From a virus, in the IMG/VR virus record IMGVR_UViG_3300025806_000184, positions 1 to 26,404 of that record: a DNA stretch of 26,404 nt. One strand, given 5' to 3'. This document shows, piece by piece, positions 14,500 to 21,572 of this stretch. The notes beneath the pieces were generated by a model. That model did no database searches, was not told where the DNA came from, and worked only from the letters and a program-made list of their open reading frames with translations. Position 1 is the stretch's first letter. Every line of letters begins with the position of its first letter. Made by a program: the position numbers and the translations under genes.

Positions 14500-15500
14500 A
14501 GTCAATATTAATCGTTGGCGCTGGATTTTCTGGCGCCGTAATTGCAAGAGAGCTTGCAGAAGCTGGACATAGAGTTACAATCATTGATAAGCGGCATCAT
14601 ATTGGTGGAAATGCTTATGACTATGAGTGTAATGGTATTCGTATACACAAGTACGGTCCACATCTATTTCATACGAATAATAAAGAAGTAGTTGATTGGC
14701 TATCTCAATTTACTGAATGGGTTGATTATCAGCATAAAGTAAAAGCTCAATTAGATGATGGAACCTATGTTACTCTACCAGTCAATAAGGAAACAAAGGA
14801 AATCGTAGGTGAAGATAAAATCCTTGATACGTTCTTTAGACCATACACTCTCAAGATGTGGGGTAAGACTTTAGATGAACTTGATCCGTCTATTATTAAT
14901 CGTATTCCTACACGTGATGATGACAACGAGCTATACTTTCCAAATGACGAATATCAGATGATGCCTAAAGATGGTTACACTAAGATCTTTGAGAATATAT
15001 TTAAGCATAAGTATATTAAGGTCTTTACTGGTACGAAGTTTACTACTTCAATGGAAAAGAAGTATGATCATGTATTTAACTCTATGCCGATCGATCAATA
15101 CTTTAAATACAAACATGGTGAACTGCCATATCGTTCTATCAAGTTTCATAATGTAACATTGCCAATGGCTAAGGTTCTACCAACTGCTACTGTCAACTTC
15201 ACTCACGATGGTCCGTATACTCGAGTAACTGAGTGGAAGAATATTCCTAATCACGGCGATTTAAATACGCATACCGTTTTAACATACGAAGAGCCATGTG
15301 ATTATAAAGATAATAATAAAGAAAGATATTATCCAGTCAAAGATGTAGATGGTGTAAATAGAGAAACATATAAGAAATACAAAGAGATGGTTGATACTGA
15401 TCGCATGACGTTTATTGGTCGATGCGGAATGTATGTTTATGTTGATATGCATCAAGCAATATCTTCTGCTCTCGCAACGGCCAAGAGGTTTTTAAAATGA
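14496..15500 (+). CDS. glf: UDP-galactopyranose mutase
   Basis: A 334-residue flavoenzyme interconverting UDP-galactopyranose and UDP-galactofuranose. The FAD-binding start is ILIVGAGFSGAVIAREL (G8, G10, G13), then KRHHIGGNAYDYECNGIRIH and YGPHLFHTN, all close to E. coli Glf (EKRNHIGGNAYTEDCEGIQI, YGAHIFHTN). Later segments match as well: PYTLKMWGK, RIPTRDDDN, PKDGYTKIF, MPIDQYFKYKHGELPYRSIK, YTRVTEWK, RYYPV and FIGRCGMYVYVDMHQAIS. It is slightly shorter than the 367-residue bacterial enzyme because of a reduced middle domain. Start and stop overlap neighbours by four bases each. Glf genes usually serve bacterial surface glycans; in this operon a sugar donor for DNA glycosylation is plausible (inference). 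Confidence 0.94.
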   Translation: MKSILIVGAGFSGAVIARELAEAGHRVTIIDKRHHIGGNAYDYECNGIRIHKYGPHLFHTNNKEVVDWLSQFTEWVDYQHKVKAQLDDGTYVTLPVNKETKEIVGEDKILDTFFRPYTLKMWGKTLDELDPSIINRIPTRDDDNELYFPNDEYQMMPKDGYTKIFENIFKHKYIKVFTGTKFTTSMEKKYDHVFNSMPIDQYFKYKHGELPYRSIKFHNVTLPMAKVLPTATVNFTHDGPYTRVTEWKNIPNHGDLNTHTVLTYEEPCDYKDNNKERYYPVKDVDGVNRETYKKYKEMVDTDRMTFIGRCGMYVYVDMHQAISSALATAKRFLK

Positions 15501-16258
15501 GAATAGCACTTACAGGATCAAGAGGTTTTATTGGAAGTCATGTGATGAATCGACTTATGGCACTAGGTCATGAGATTGATGAATGGGATGAGAAAATTAA
15601 TAAGCCACTTAAACAATTTACTTGTATATCTAAGGGACAAACCGAAGATATAGATTATGTCATTCATTTAGCTGCTTATGCAGATGTAAGAGAAAGCATT
15701 AATGAGCCTCAAAAGTATTGGGATAATAATGTAACTCATACGACTGAGATTCAGAAGTTTTGTGATTTCTATGATATACCATTGCTATATGCTTCATCAT
15801 CTTGTATACATGATTGGCAACTATCACCATACGGAATGAGCAAGAAAGTAAATGAAGAAACAGCTCGCCTTAATCAAATTGGATTACGATTTACAACTGT
15901 TTATGGAGAAGGTGCAAGAGATGAAATGCTAATCGGCAGATTGATTGAAGGCAGAGTAAGTTATCTCACAAATCATATTCGTGATTTTGTACATGTTGAT
16001 GATGTAGTAGATGCAATTCTTCTATTGATTGAAAAAGAGATGGACGGTGTTACTGTTCTTAAGCCAGCTTACGATATTGGTACAGGTAATGGTGTAGTTG
16101 TTTCAGATCTAGGGCCAATTGCAGGATATGATATAGATATTAAACCAGGCGACGAATGTGAAGCTCATGATAATACTGCCGATATAACTGATATGCTAGC
16201 CTTAGGTTGGACACCAAAATATGATATCGAAGAATATATCAAGGATAAGACAAAATGA
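15497..16258 (+). CDS. NAD-dependent sugar-nucleotide epimerase/dehydratase
   Basis: A 253-residue extended short-chain dehydrogenase. Seen in order: TGSRGFIGSH (G7, G10, G13) for NAD binding, YVIHLAAYADV, LLYASSSC, the catalytic Y112-x-x-x-K116 (YGMSKK), TTVYGEGAR and RDFVHVDDVVDA. This is the signature of the UDP-glucose 4-epimerase (GalE) and related GDP/dTDP-sugar enzyme group. It is about 80 residues shorter than GalE, with a compact C-terminal substrate domain. Substrate cannot be decided by sequence, but a GalE-like reaction (UDP-glucose to UDP-galactose) would supply exactly the substrate of the adjacent mutase. The four-base overlaps with genes on both sides tie its expression to them. 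Confidence 0.85.
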   Translation: MRIALTGSRGFIGSHVMNRLMALGHEIDEWDEKINKPLKQFTCISKGQTEDIDYVIHLAAYADVRESINEPQKYWDNNVTHTTEIQKFCDFYDIPLLYASSSCIHDWQLSPYGMSKKVNEETARLNQIGLRFTTVYGEGARDEMLIGRLIEGRVSYLTNHIRDFVHVDDVVDAILLLIEKEMDGVTVLKPAYDIGTGNGVVVSDLGPIAGYDIDIKPGDECEAHDNTADITDMLALGWTPKYDIEEYIKDKTK

Positions 16259-17442
16259 AATATGCAAGTATAGTACCGCTGATTGGTGGAGAAACAATCG
16301 CAATGGAGAATGTGTTTGGGAAACGTCCTGAATATATTCTATCGTATAGTGCGTTTGCTAGCAATGATTCTCAGATTCTAAATCACTATAATAATGAAGT
16401 ACCCTATCATGTGATTGATGAAGGTAATGGCAGAACAGACTATGTTGATGTAGTCAATACTGTATGTCCATGTGCTGGTCTTTCTTCGTTATCTCCACAA
16501 GCTAATGCTAATAGCGCTACGAATGATTGGATGTCAGAATCAGCGAAATACGTACTTGGTAATATTAAACCTAAAGTATTCTGGGGAGAGAATGCTCCAC
16601 GACTTGCATCAAAAATGGGTGAACCAACAGTAAGAAAATTACGCAAGATTGCAGACGAGCATGGGTACACGTTTTCTATATATAAGACTAAGAGCATATT
16701 ACATGGTTTATCGCAAGTTCGAGACAGAACTTTCTACTTTTTCTGGAAAGGAACACAAGTGCCACTCCTTGGTTACGTCTCGAATCCGCACACTCGTATC
16801 GAAGATCATATCCGTTCAATTGAAAGACGTGATGATGATCCAATGAATATACTTACTAATGAAAGAATCCCATCGGAGAATCCTTACTATCGATACGTAC
16901 TTGAAGTAATCGAGGGTGGTATTACACATTCCGAATTTCAAGATAAGATCGAAAGAACTACAAACCCAATGGATGAAATAGAGAAGCATACTAATTACAG
17001 AGTTGTTGCTCAATGGATGCGCGAACAAGGTTATGACAATGAAGCCGCTAAGTGCGATCGTAAGTATCATAAGTTAAAAGCTGGTGGTAACATTATGCGT
17101 AAGACCACGGAAATACCAAAAGATTTTATTGGTGCTTTCGTTGGTCACTTTCCTACAAACCTATGTCACCCTGACGAAGACCGATATCTAACTGTACGGG
17201 AAGCAATGTCAATTATGAAGCTTCCAAATGATTTTAATCTAATTAATCCTAAGGCTAATCTAAATCATATATGTCAGAATGTTCCTGTTACAACTGCAGA
17301 ACATCCAGCTCGTATGATTAAGAAGTGGCTTGAAGGTAATGGAGTAGAATCAGTTGAAACGAAGTTCTTAGTAGAAGATAATAAGAAACGCACCTACGAT
17401 TATGAAAAAAACTGTGTACAATTAGATAGTTTTATGTTATAA
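16255..17442 (+). CDS. divergent C5-cytosine DNA methyltransferase homologue
   Basis: A 395-residue protein with most C5-methyltransferase motifs: PCAGLS with the presumed nucleophile C73 (motif IV), GENAP at 111-115 (motif VI), GLSQVRDRTFYFFW with Q154, R156, R158 (motif VIII), a long variable region from about 165 to 285, YLTVREAMSIMKLPNDF near 311-327 (motif IX) and CQNVPV at 340-345 (motif X). Motif I is unusual: VPLIGGETIAMENVFG replaces the canonical DLFAGxGG, although the GG is kept. The usual ENV reads ENA. This could be an active methyltransferase with altered cofactor pocket, a repurposed enzyme acting on hydroxymethylcytosine, or a binding protein. It is the last gene of the operon, and the next promoter's -10 overlaps its stop. 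Confidence 0.8.
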   Translation: MKYASIVPLIGGETIAMENVFGKRPEYILSYSAFASNDSQILNHYNNEVPYHVIDEGNGRTDYVDVVNTVCPCAGLSSLSPQANANSATNDWMSESAKYVLGNIKPKVFWGENAPRLASKMGEPTVRKLRKIADEHGYTFSIYKTKSILHGLSQVRDRTFYFFWKGTQVPLLGYVSNPHTRIEDHIRSIERRDDDPMNILTNERIPSENPYYRYVLEVIEGGITHSEFQDKIERTTNPMDEIEKHTNYRVVAQWMREQGYDNEAAKCDRKYHKLKAGGNIMRKTTEIPKDFIGAFVGHFPTNLCHPDEDRYLTVREAMSIMKLPNDFNLINPKANLNHICQNVPVTTAEHPARMIKKWLEGNGVESVETKFLVEDNKKRTYDYEKNCVQLDSFML

Positions 17443-17443
17443 T
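17415..17443 (+). promoter_or_regulatory. sigma70-type early promoter of the bS21-uvsX-41 operon
   Basis: TGTACA (17415-17420), a 17-bp spacer, TATAAT (17438-17443) with extended -10 TGT. It lies inside the last codons of the methyltransferase gene, whose TAA (17440-17442) is part of the -10. Confidence 0.85.
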
Positions 17444-17494
17444 ATAATCTAAATTATTAACTGGAAAAAGAAATGAAACCAAAGGAAACCCGAT

Positions 17495-17734
17495 ATGCCT
17501 AGTGTATCTTTACAACCGAAAAACAAAAGTAAAAAGCCGATGCCATTTGATGTAGCTTTACGTAAGTTTAGTAAGCTCGTTGAAGAAGCCGGTATCTTGC
17601 AAAAAGCAAGAGAGAAAGAGTATTATGAAAAGCCTACTGCAAAACGCAAGCGTAAAAAGAAAGAAGCTTTAAAGCGTCAAAGCAGATTAAATGCTGAAAG
17701 CAATATTTATTCAAAGCAAAATAGGAAGTACTAA
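17495..17734 (+). CDS. rpsU: ribosomal protein bS21 homologue
   Basis: A 79-residue basic protein with the bS21 core: [20 protein letters not shown], then [20 protein letters not shown] and EALKRQ. Bacterial bS21 reads ALRRFKRKVEKAGILxELRRREYYEKPSxKRKRK, so the match is strong and in full order. The extra N-terminus ([16 protein letters not shown]) is phage specific. bS21 sits at the 30S platform near the anti-Shine-Dalgarno. Phage-encoded bS21 has been reported, notably in pelagiphages and large phages, and may replace the host copy to favour phage mRNA. AAAGGA at 17481-17486 precedes the ATG by eight bases. It heads the operon encoding UvsX and gp41. Confidence 0.92.
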   Translation: MPSVSLQPKNKSKKPMPFDVALRKFSKLVEEAGILQKAREKEYYEKPTAKRKRKKKEALKRQSRLNAESNIYSKQNRKY

Positions 17735-17735
17735 T

Positions 17736-18794
17736 ATGAGTATAATGGATAGGTTAAAGAAGAACTCTAAAATCAAGGAAACACAAGTCCTTGATAAGAG
17801 TATTTTCTTTTCAAAGAAAGAACAATCACCAACTGAAGTGCCAATGGTAAACGTTGCGTTATCGGGTGATCCAGATGGTGGTCTATCATCAGGTCTTACT
17901 GTACTTGCTGGTCCATCAAAGCACTTTAAAACATCATTTGCTTTATTGATGGCCGCAGCTTATCTGCGTAAACATGATGATGCAGTATTGTTATTCTATG
18001 ATTCCGAGTTTGGTTCACCACAATCATACTTTGAAACATTTGGTATCGATACAAGCCGTGTACTGCATACTCCAATTGTTGATGTCGAACAACTCAAGTT
18101 TGATCTTGTTGGTCAGTTAGATAATATTGAACGTAAAGATCATGTGATTGTAGTAATCGATTCAATTGGTAACCTTGCTTCTAAGAAAGAATTGGAAGAT
18201 GCTTTGAATGAGAAATCAGTTGCTGATATGTCTCGTGCTAAAGCTCTTAAAGGTTTATTCCGTATGGTAACACCATATCTTACAATGCGTAACATTCCAT
18301 TGCTTGCTATTAATCATACATATCAAGAGATTGGATTATTTCCTAAGGCAGTTGTTTCAGGCGGTACAGGTATCTATTACTCAGCCGATAACATCTGGAT
18401 CTTAGGTCGTCGACAAAATAAAACTGGTACTGAAGTGACTGGTTATGACTTTGTCATTAATGTGGAGAAATCAAGGTTTGTTAAAGAAAAATCTAAAGTG
18501 CCTATCCAAGTTTCTTGGGACGGCGGTATTGAAAGTTATTCAGGCTTGCTTGATGTTGCTCTTGATGGTGGCTATGTTGCTAAGCCTAGTAACGGTTGGT
18601 ATTGTCGGGTTGATCGTGTTACCGGCGAATTGGTGCAGCCAAAAGTTAGAGAAAAGGAAACTCTGAAGCAAGAGTTCTGGGAACCAATCTTTAAAGATAC
18701 TGACTTTAAAACTTACTTAATTGAAAAGTATCAAATTGGCGCTAAGCAAGCTAACGAAAAGAAAAGTGTACAAGAGGACGAAAATGAGTTATAA
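17736..18794 (+). CDS. uvsX: UvsX RecA-like recombinase
   Basis: A 353-residue strand-exchange protein, homologous to T4 UvsX (391), acting in recombination-dependent replication and repair. Key segments: VPMVNVALSGDPDGGLSSGL (T4: IPMMNIALSGEITGGMQSGL), Walker A-like AGPSKHFKTS at residues 58-67, LFYDSEFG with the catalytic acidic residue, VVIDSIGNLASKKELEDALN (Walker B region), AINHTY, SGGTGIYYSADNIWILGRRQ (loop L2 region) and NVEKSRFVKEKSK. The acidic C-terminal tail is shorter than T4's. I chose ATG 17736 over an in-frame ATG at 17691 because AGGAAG (17723-17728) is seven bases upstream and the longer form overlaps bS21 heavily. It overlaps the next gene by 11 bases. Confidence 0.97.
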   Translation: MSIMDRLKKNSKIKETQVLDKSIFFSKKEQSPTEVPMVNVALSGDPDGGLSSGLTVLAGPSKHFKTSFALLMAAAYLRKHDDAVLLFYDSEFGSPQSYFETFGIDTSRVLHTPIVDVEQLKFDLVGQLDNIERKDHVIVVIDSIGNLASKKELEDALNEKSVADMSRAKALKGLFRMVTPYLTMRNIPLLAINHTYQEIGLFPKAVVSGGTGIYYSADNIWILGRRQNKTGTEVTGYDFVINVEKSRFVKEKSKVPIQVSWDGGIESYSGLLDVALDGGYVAKPSNGWYCRVDRVTGELVQPKVREKETLKQEFWEPIFKDTDFKTYLIEKYQIGAKQANEKKSVQEDENEL

Positions 18795-19086
18795 TAGTAT
18801 ATCAGAAAGTGATTATAAGTTTGTTGAAAGTTCATTATCAGATTTGTATGGAATTAAGCTTACAAGTGGCAAATGGAAAGATGTAATTATAACTTACGGC
18901 AAGATAACAATTAAAGAAGATAAAGAGGCAGTTATTGCTACCTTATCTTTTACATATCATGTCGAAGATGCAGCATCATTTCAGCCAGATCAATTGGAAG
19001 CAGATATAGAGTTTAAAAATTATCTAGGCGACGTATTATCACATATTATTAATAGTAAAGATGACTTAGAAGAAGGCGATAGCTAA
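18784..19086 (+). CDS. conserved protein between uvsX and gene 41
   Basis: A 100-residue protein located where T4 has gene 40. It contains KLTSGKWKDVIITYGKITIK, then ATLSFTYHVEDAASF and FKNYLGDVLSHII, a pattern of a small alpha/beta domain that I associate with a conserved ORF found next to uvsX in marine T4-like phages. I cannot show homology to T4 gp40 from memory, so only the position is equivalent. AGAGGA (18773-18778) supports ATG 18784. It ends one base before the gp41 start codon, so the three genes are coupled. Function unknown. Confidence 0.65.
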   Translation: MSYNSISESDYKFVESSLSDLYGIKLTSGKWKDVIITYGKITIKEDKEAVIATLSFTYHVEDAASFQPDQLEADIEFKNYLGDVLSHIINSKDDLEEGDS

Positions 19087-20469
19087 TTGAAGAATGAAAT
19101 CCCAACACATATACTCAATCATCTTCTCAATAATGAAGATTTTTGTAGAAGAGTAGTACCTTACCTTAAGAAAGAATATTTTGATGGCCAACATAAGATT
19201 GTATTTGATTTAATTACAGACTTTGTTCGTGATCATAATAAGCTTCCTACGAGTAGAGTGTTGGAGATTGAAATCGAAAAGGTTTCAGCTCCAGATGAAA
19301 CACTTACTCAGGCATATGACTTAATTCAAGAAATCTCAGTCAAGTCTGATATCGATACAGAATACCTCATAACTGAATCAGAGAAATGGTGTCGTGATAA
19401 AGCAATCTATGGCGCTATCATGAACTCTATTCAAATCATTGATGGAAAAAACCAAGAGGTGAGTGAAGGTGCAATACCTGAAATACTACAAGAAGCTCTT
19501 GGTGTTTCCTTTGATCAGGCAATTGGTCATGACTATATTAATGATGCTGATTCACGTTATGAGTTCTATAATAACGAAGAAGAGAAGATTCCATTCGATC
19601 TTGATATATTCAATAAGATGACAAAAGGTGGTTTACCAAACAAAACACTCAATATCGCTTTGGCTGGTACTGGTGTTGGTAAGTCATTGTTTATGTGTCA
19701 TATGAGTTCATCTGCCTTAAGCGAAGGCAAGAACGTATTGTATATTACAATGGAAATGGCAGAGGAACGTATTGCAGAACGTATCGATGCTAATCTAATG
19801 GATCTACCTATTCAGCAGTTAACCGAGTTACCTAAGAATGTCTTTGATGAAAAGATTAAAAAGATTGCAAAAGGTTCTATTGGTAAACTGATCGTTAAAC
19901 AATATCCTACAGGTGCTGCACACGTTGGTCACTTTAGAGCTCTACTTAATGAGTTAAAGCTTAAAAAGAACTTTACACCTGATATGATATTCATTGATTA
20001 TCTAAACATTTGTTCATCTTCAAGAGTTAAGAATACTTCAGCAAATAGCTATACGATTATTAAATCAATCGCTGAAGAGTTACGTGGTCTTGCAGTAGAG
20101 TTTGATGTACCTATTATGAGTGCAACTCAAACGACACGGTCAGGCTTTGGTAATACTGATGTTGGCCTTGAAGATACTTCTGAATCATTTGGTTTGCCAG
20201 CAACGGCTGATCTAATGTTTGCTCTTATTTCAACAGAAGAGCTAGAAGAGCTTAATCAGATCATGGTGAAACAATTAAAGAATCGCTATAATGATCCGAC
20301 TAAGTACAAACGTTTTGTAATTGGTATTGATCGAGCTAAGATGAAGCTATATGATGTAGAAGAATCAGCTCAAGACAATATCATGCAAGACATGGCTATT
20401 CCCGATAAACCCATTGCAACGTGGGGAAATAATGAAAACAAAGACACGTTTGCAGATTTTAAAGTCTAG
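19087..20469 (+). CDS. 41: replicative DNA helicase (gp41, DnaB-type)
   Basis: A 460-residue homologue of T4 gp41 (475), the hexameric 5'-3' helicase of the primosome. A helical N-terminal domain (LLNNEDFCRRVVPYLKKEYF) precedes GAIPEILQEALGVSFDQAIG, TKGGLPNKTLNIALAGTGVG with Walker A GTGVGKS (residues 194-200), LYITMEMAEERIAERIDAN, LIVKQYPTGAAHVGHFRALL, IFIDYLNIC (Walker B), AEELRGLAVEFDVPIMSATQ and ESFGLPATADLMFALI. All have direct T4 counterparts. The start is TTG 19087: there is no in-frame ATG before the conserved N-terminus, and AAGG lies ten bases upstream. A rare start on an essential replication gene may keep its level low. It lies directly after the gp40-position gene. Confidence 0.97.
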   Translation: MKNEIPTHILNHLLNNEDFCRRVVPYLKKEYFDGQHKIVFDLITDFVRDHNKLPTSRVLEIEIEKVSAPDETLTQAYDLIQEISVKSDIDTEYLITESEKWCRDKAIYGAIMNSIQIIDGKNQEVSEGAIPEILQEALGVSFDQAIGHDYINDADSRYEFYNNEEEKIPFDLDIFNKMTKGGLPNKTLNIALAGTGVGKSLFMCHMSSSALSEGKNVLYITMEMAEERIAERIDANLMDLPIQQLTELPKNVFDEKIKKIAKGSIGKLIVKQYPTGAAHVGHFRALLNELKLKKNFTPDMIFIDYLNICSSSRVKNTSANSYTIIKSIAEELRGLAVEFDVPIMSATQTTRSGFGNTDVGLEDTSESFGLPATADLMFALISTEELEELNQIMVKQLKNRYNDPTKYKRFVIGIDRAKMKLYDVEESAQDNIMQDMAIPDKPIATWGNNENKDTFADFKV

Positions 20470-20478
20470 GAGAAAAAT

Positions 20479-20643
20479 ATGTTAAATTGGTTAAAAGAAA
20501 GAGTTACAGAAAGAACTACGTTTGATGGAGCATCACTTATTGTTATTTGTGGTTCTGTTATTTTGTTCGGCGGTATTGCTAAGCTACTTGCATGGGCAGG
20601 CTTTCTATGGGGCATTTACACTTTAGTACGTAAGGAAGACTAA
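20479..20643 (+). CDS. small membrane protein, 54 residues
   Basis: ATG 20479 with AGGAGA at 20468-20473 opens a 54-codon frame: MLNWLKERVTERTTFDGASL, then a hydrophobic stretch (IVICGSVILFGGIAKLLAWA) and a second short one (FLWGIYTLV) before RKED. The RVTERTTFDG start followed by one or two membrane helices resembles a small conserved protein of T4-like marine phages. It sits between gene 41 and thyX without a gap. Function unknown. Confidence 0.7.
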   Translation: MLNWLKERVTERTTFDGASLIVICGSVILFGGIAKLLAWAGFLWGIYTLVRKED

Positions 20644-20644
20644 T

Positions 20645-21295
20645 ATGAAAGTAAATCTAGTTTCTTATTCACGAGTACCTGATGATAGTAAACTACCAGA
20701 TGATATGCTACAGCTTGTAGCATATTGTGCACGAGTATCGAATCCCAGTAATCAAAACAATACTGAGACTTCAGAGAAACTAGTAAAGTATCTTATTAAG
20801 CATAAACATTGGTCACCTTTAGAAATGGTCAATGTTTGCTTAGAGGTCGATACTACCCGTGATATTGCTAGACAATTGTTGCGTCATCGATCGTTTACGT
20901 TTCAAGAGTTTTCTCAACGATATGCAAATCCTGATGAAGGCTTTGATGAGATGTTTGAGAAGCGTGAAGCACGATTACAAGACGAAAAGAACAGACAAAA
21001 TTCTGTAGTGACTGATGATGAAGCTATTGCACATGAATGGTTTAGGATTCAAAGCCGAGTAGAGTATATGGCAGCCAAATGTTATAAAGAGGCATTAGCC
21101 TTAGGTATCGCAAAGGAACAAGCAAGAGCGTTACTTCCAGAAGGTCTTACAAAGTCTCGTCTGTATGTGAATGGTACATTAAGATCATGGTTACACTACA
21201 TTGATCTTCGTTCTTCTAATGGTACTCAGCTCGAGCACTGTGAGATCGCAAAGGCTTGTGGTGAAGTTATATATAAGTTATTCCCTATGGATTAA
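20645..21295 (+). CDS. thyX: flavin-dependent thymidylate synthase ThyX
   Basis: A 216-residue FAD-dependent enzyme methylating dUMP to dTMP with NADPH and methylenetetrahydrofolate. The ThyX motif appears as RHRSFTFQEFSQRY (R80 to R92), within the family's RHRxxSxxxxSxR pattern. Other supporting segments are KHWSPLEM, EQARALLPEGLTKSRLYVNG and RSWLHYIDLRSSNGTQLEHC, typical of the C-terminal FAD and dUMP-binding regions. It starts one base after the previous stop. With dCMP deaminase giving dUMP in the neighbouring operon, the phage has its own dTMP route alongside hydroxymethyl-dCMP production. ThyX is common in marine phages. Confidence 0.96.
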   Translation: MKVNLVSYSRVPDDSKLPDDMLQLVAYCARVSNPSNQNNTETSEKLVKYLIKHKHWSPLEMVNVCLEVDTTRDIARQLLRHRSFTFQEFSQRYANPDEGFDEMFEKREARLQDEKNRQNSVVTDDEAIAHEWFRIQSRVEYMAAKCYKEALALGIAKEQARALLPEGLTKSRLYVNGTLRSWLHYIDLRSSNGTQLEHCEIAKACGEVIYKLFPMD

Positions 21296-21302
21296 TCTAT
21301 AC

Positions 21303-21379
21303 GCCCTCTTAGCTCATTTGGTAGAGCAGCTTGACTTGTAATCAGCAGGTGATCCGTTCGAATCGGATAGAGGGCTCCA
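21303..21379 (+). tRNA. tRNA-Thr (UGU), with encoded CCA and a bulged anticodon stem
   Basis: Acceptor GCCCTCT (21303-21309) pairs with AGAGGGC (21369-21375), followed by T and CCA. The D arm is GCTC-ATTTGGTA-GAGC and the T arm is ATCCG-TTCGAAT-CGGAT, both perfect. The anticodon loop CTTGTAA gives UGU. The anticodon stem is odd: six bases GCTTGA on the 5' side face five TCAGC on the 3' side, leaving one unpaired T, so the molecule is 77 nt rather than 76. It follows thyX by seven bases and is probably on the same transcript. It would read ACA and other Thr codons common in AT-rich genes. Confidence 0.9.
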
Positions 21380-21439
21380 ATATATAACCTTGGACCGTTA
21401 TATCAGAATGACTGCGCTGCAAAGACAGTCCCATCAACA

Positions 21440-21515
21440 GGGCCTGTAGCATAACGGTTAATGCATCCGACTCATAATCGGCAGACTCTTGGTTCAAATC
21501 CAAGTGGGCCCACCA
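21440..21515 (+). tRNA. tRNA with CAU anticodon (elongator Met or Ile2), CCA encoded
   Basis: Acceptor GGGCCTG pairs with TGGGCCC (two G-T wobbles), discriminator A, CCA at 21513-21515. D arm GCAT-AACGGTTA-ATGC, anticodon arm TCCGA-CTCATAA-TCGGC (the outermost pair is a T-C mismatch), variable AGACT, T arm CTTGG-TTCAAAT-CCAAG. The anticodon is CAU. The loop CTCATAA and the GACTCATAATCG core are shared with bacterial Ile2, which reads AUA after lysidine modification, and with elongator Met, so identity is undecided; initiator Met is unlikely because the anticodon stem lacks three G-C pairs. Confidence 0.88.
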
Positions 21516-21572
21516 TATATCAAAAAGTTATAACCATATAACAAAAAGATCTAAAAAGAATGCAAAAAACAG

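Noticed and set aside
21380-21439. A third tRNA between the two tRNA genes
   Set aside because: Only a weak 5-bp hairpin (GACTG/CAGTC, 11-nt loop) and an 8-base complement to the second tRNA's D arm were found; no cloverleaf can be drawn.
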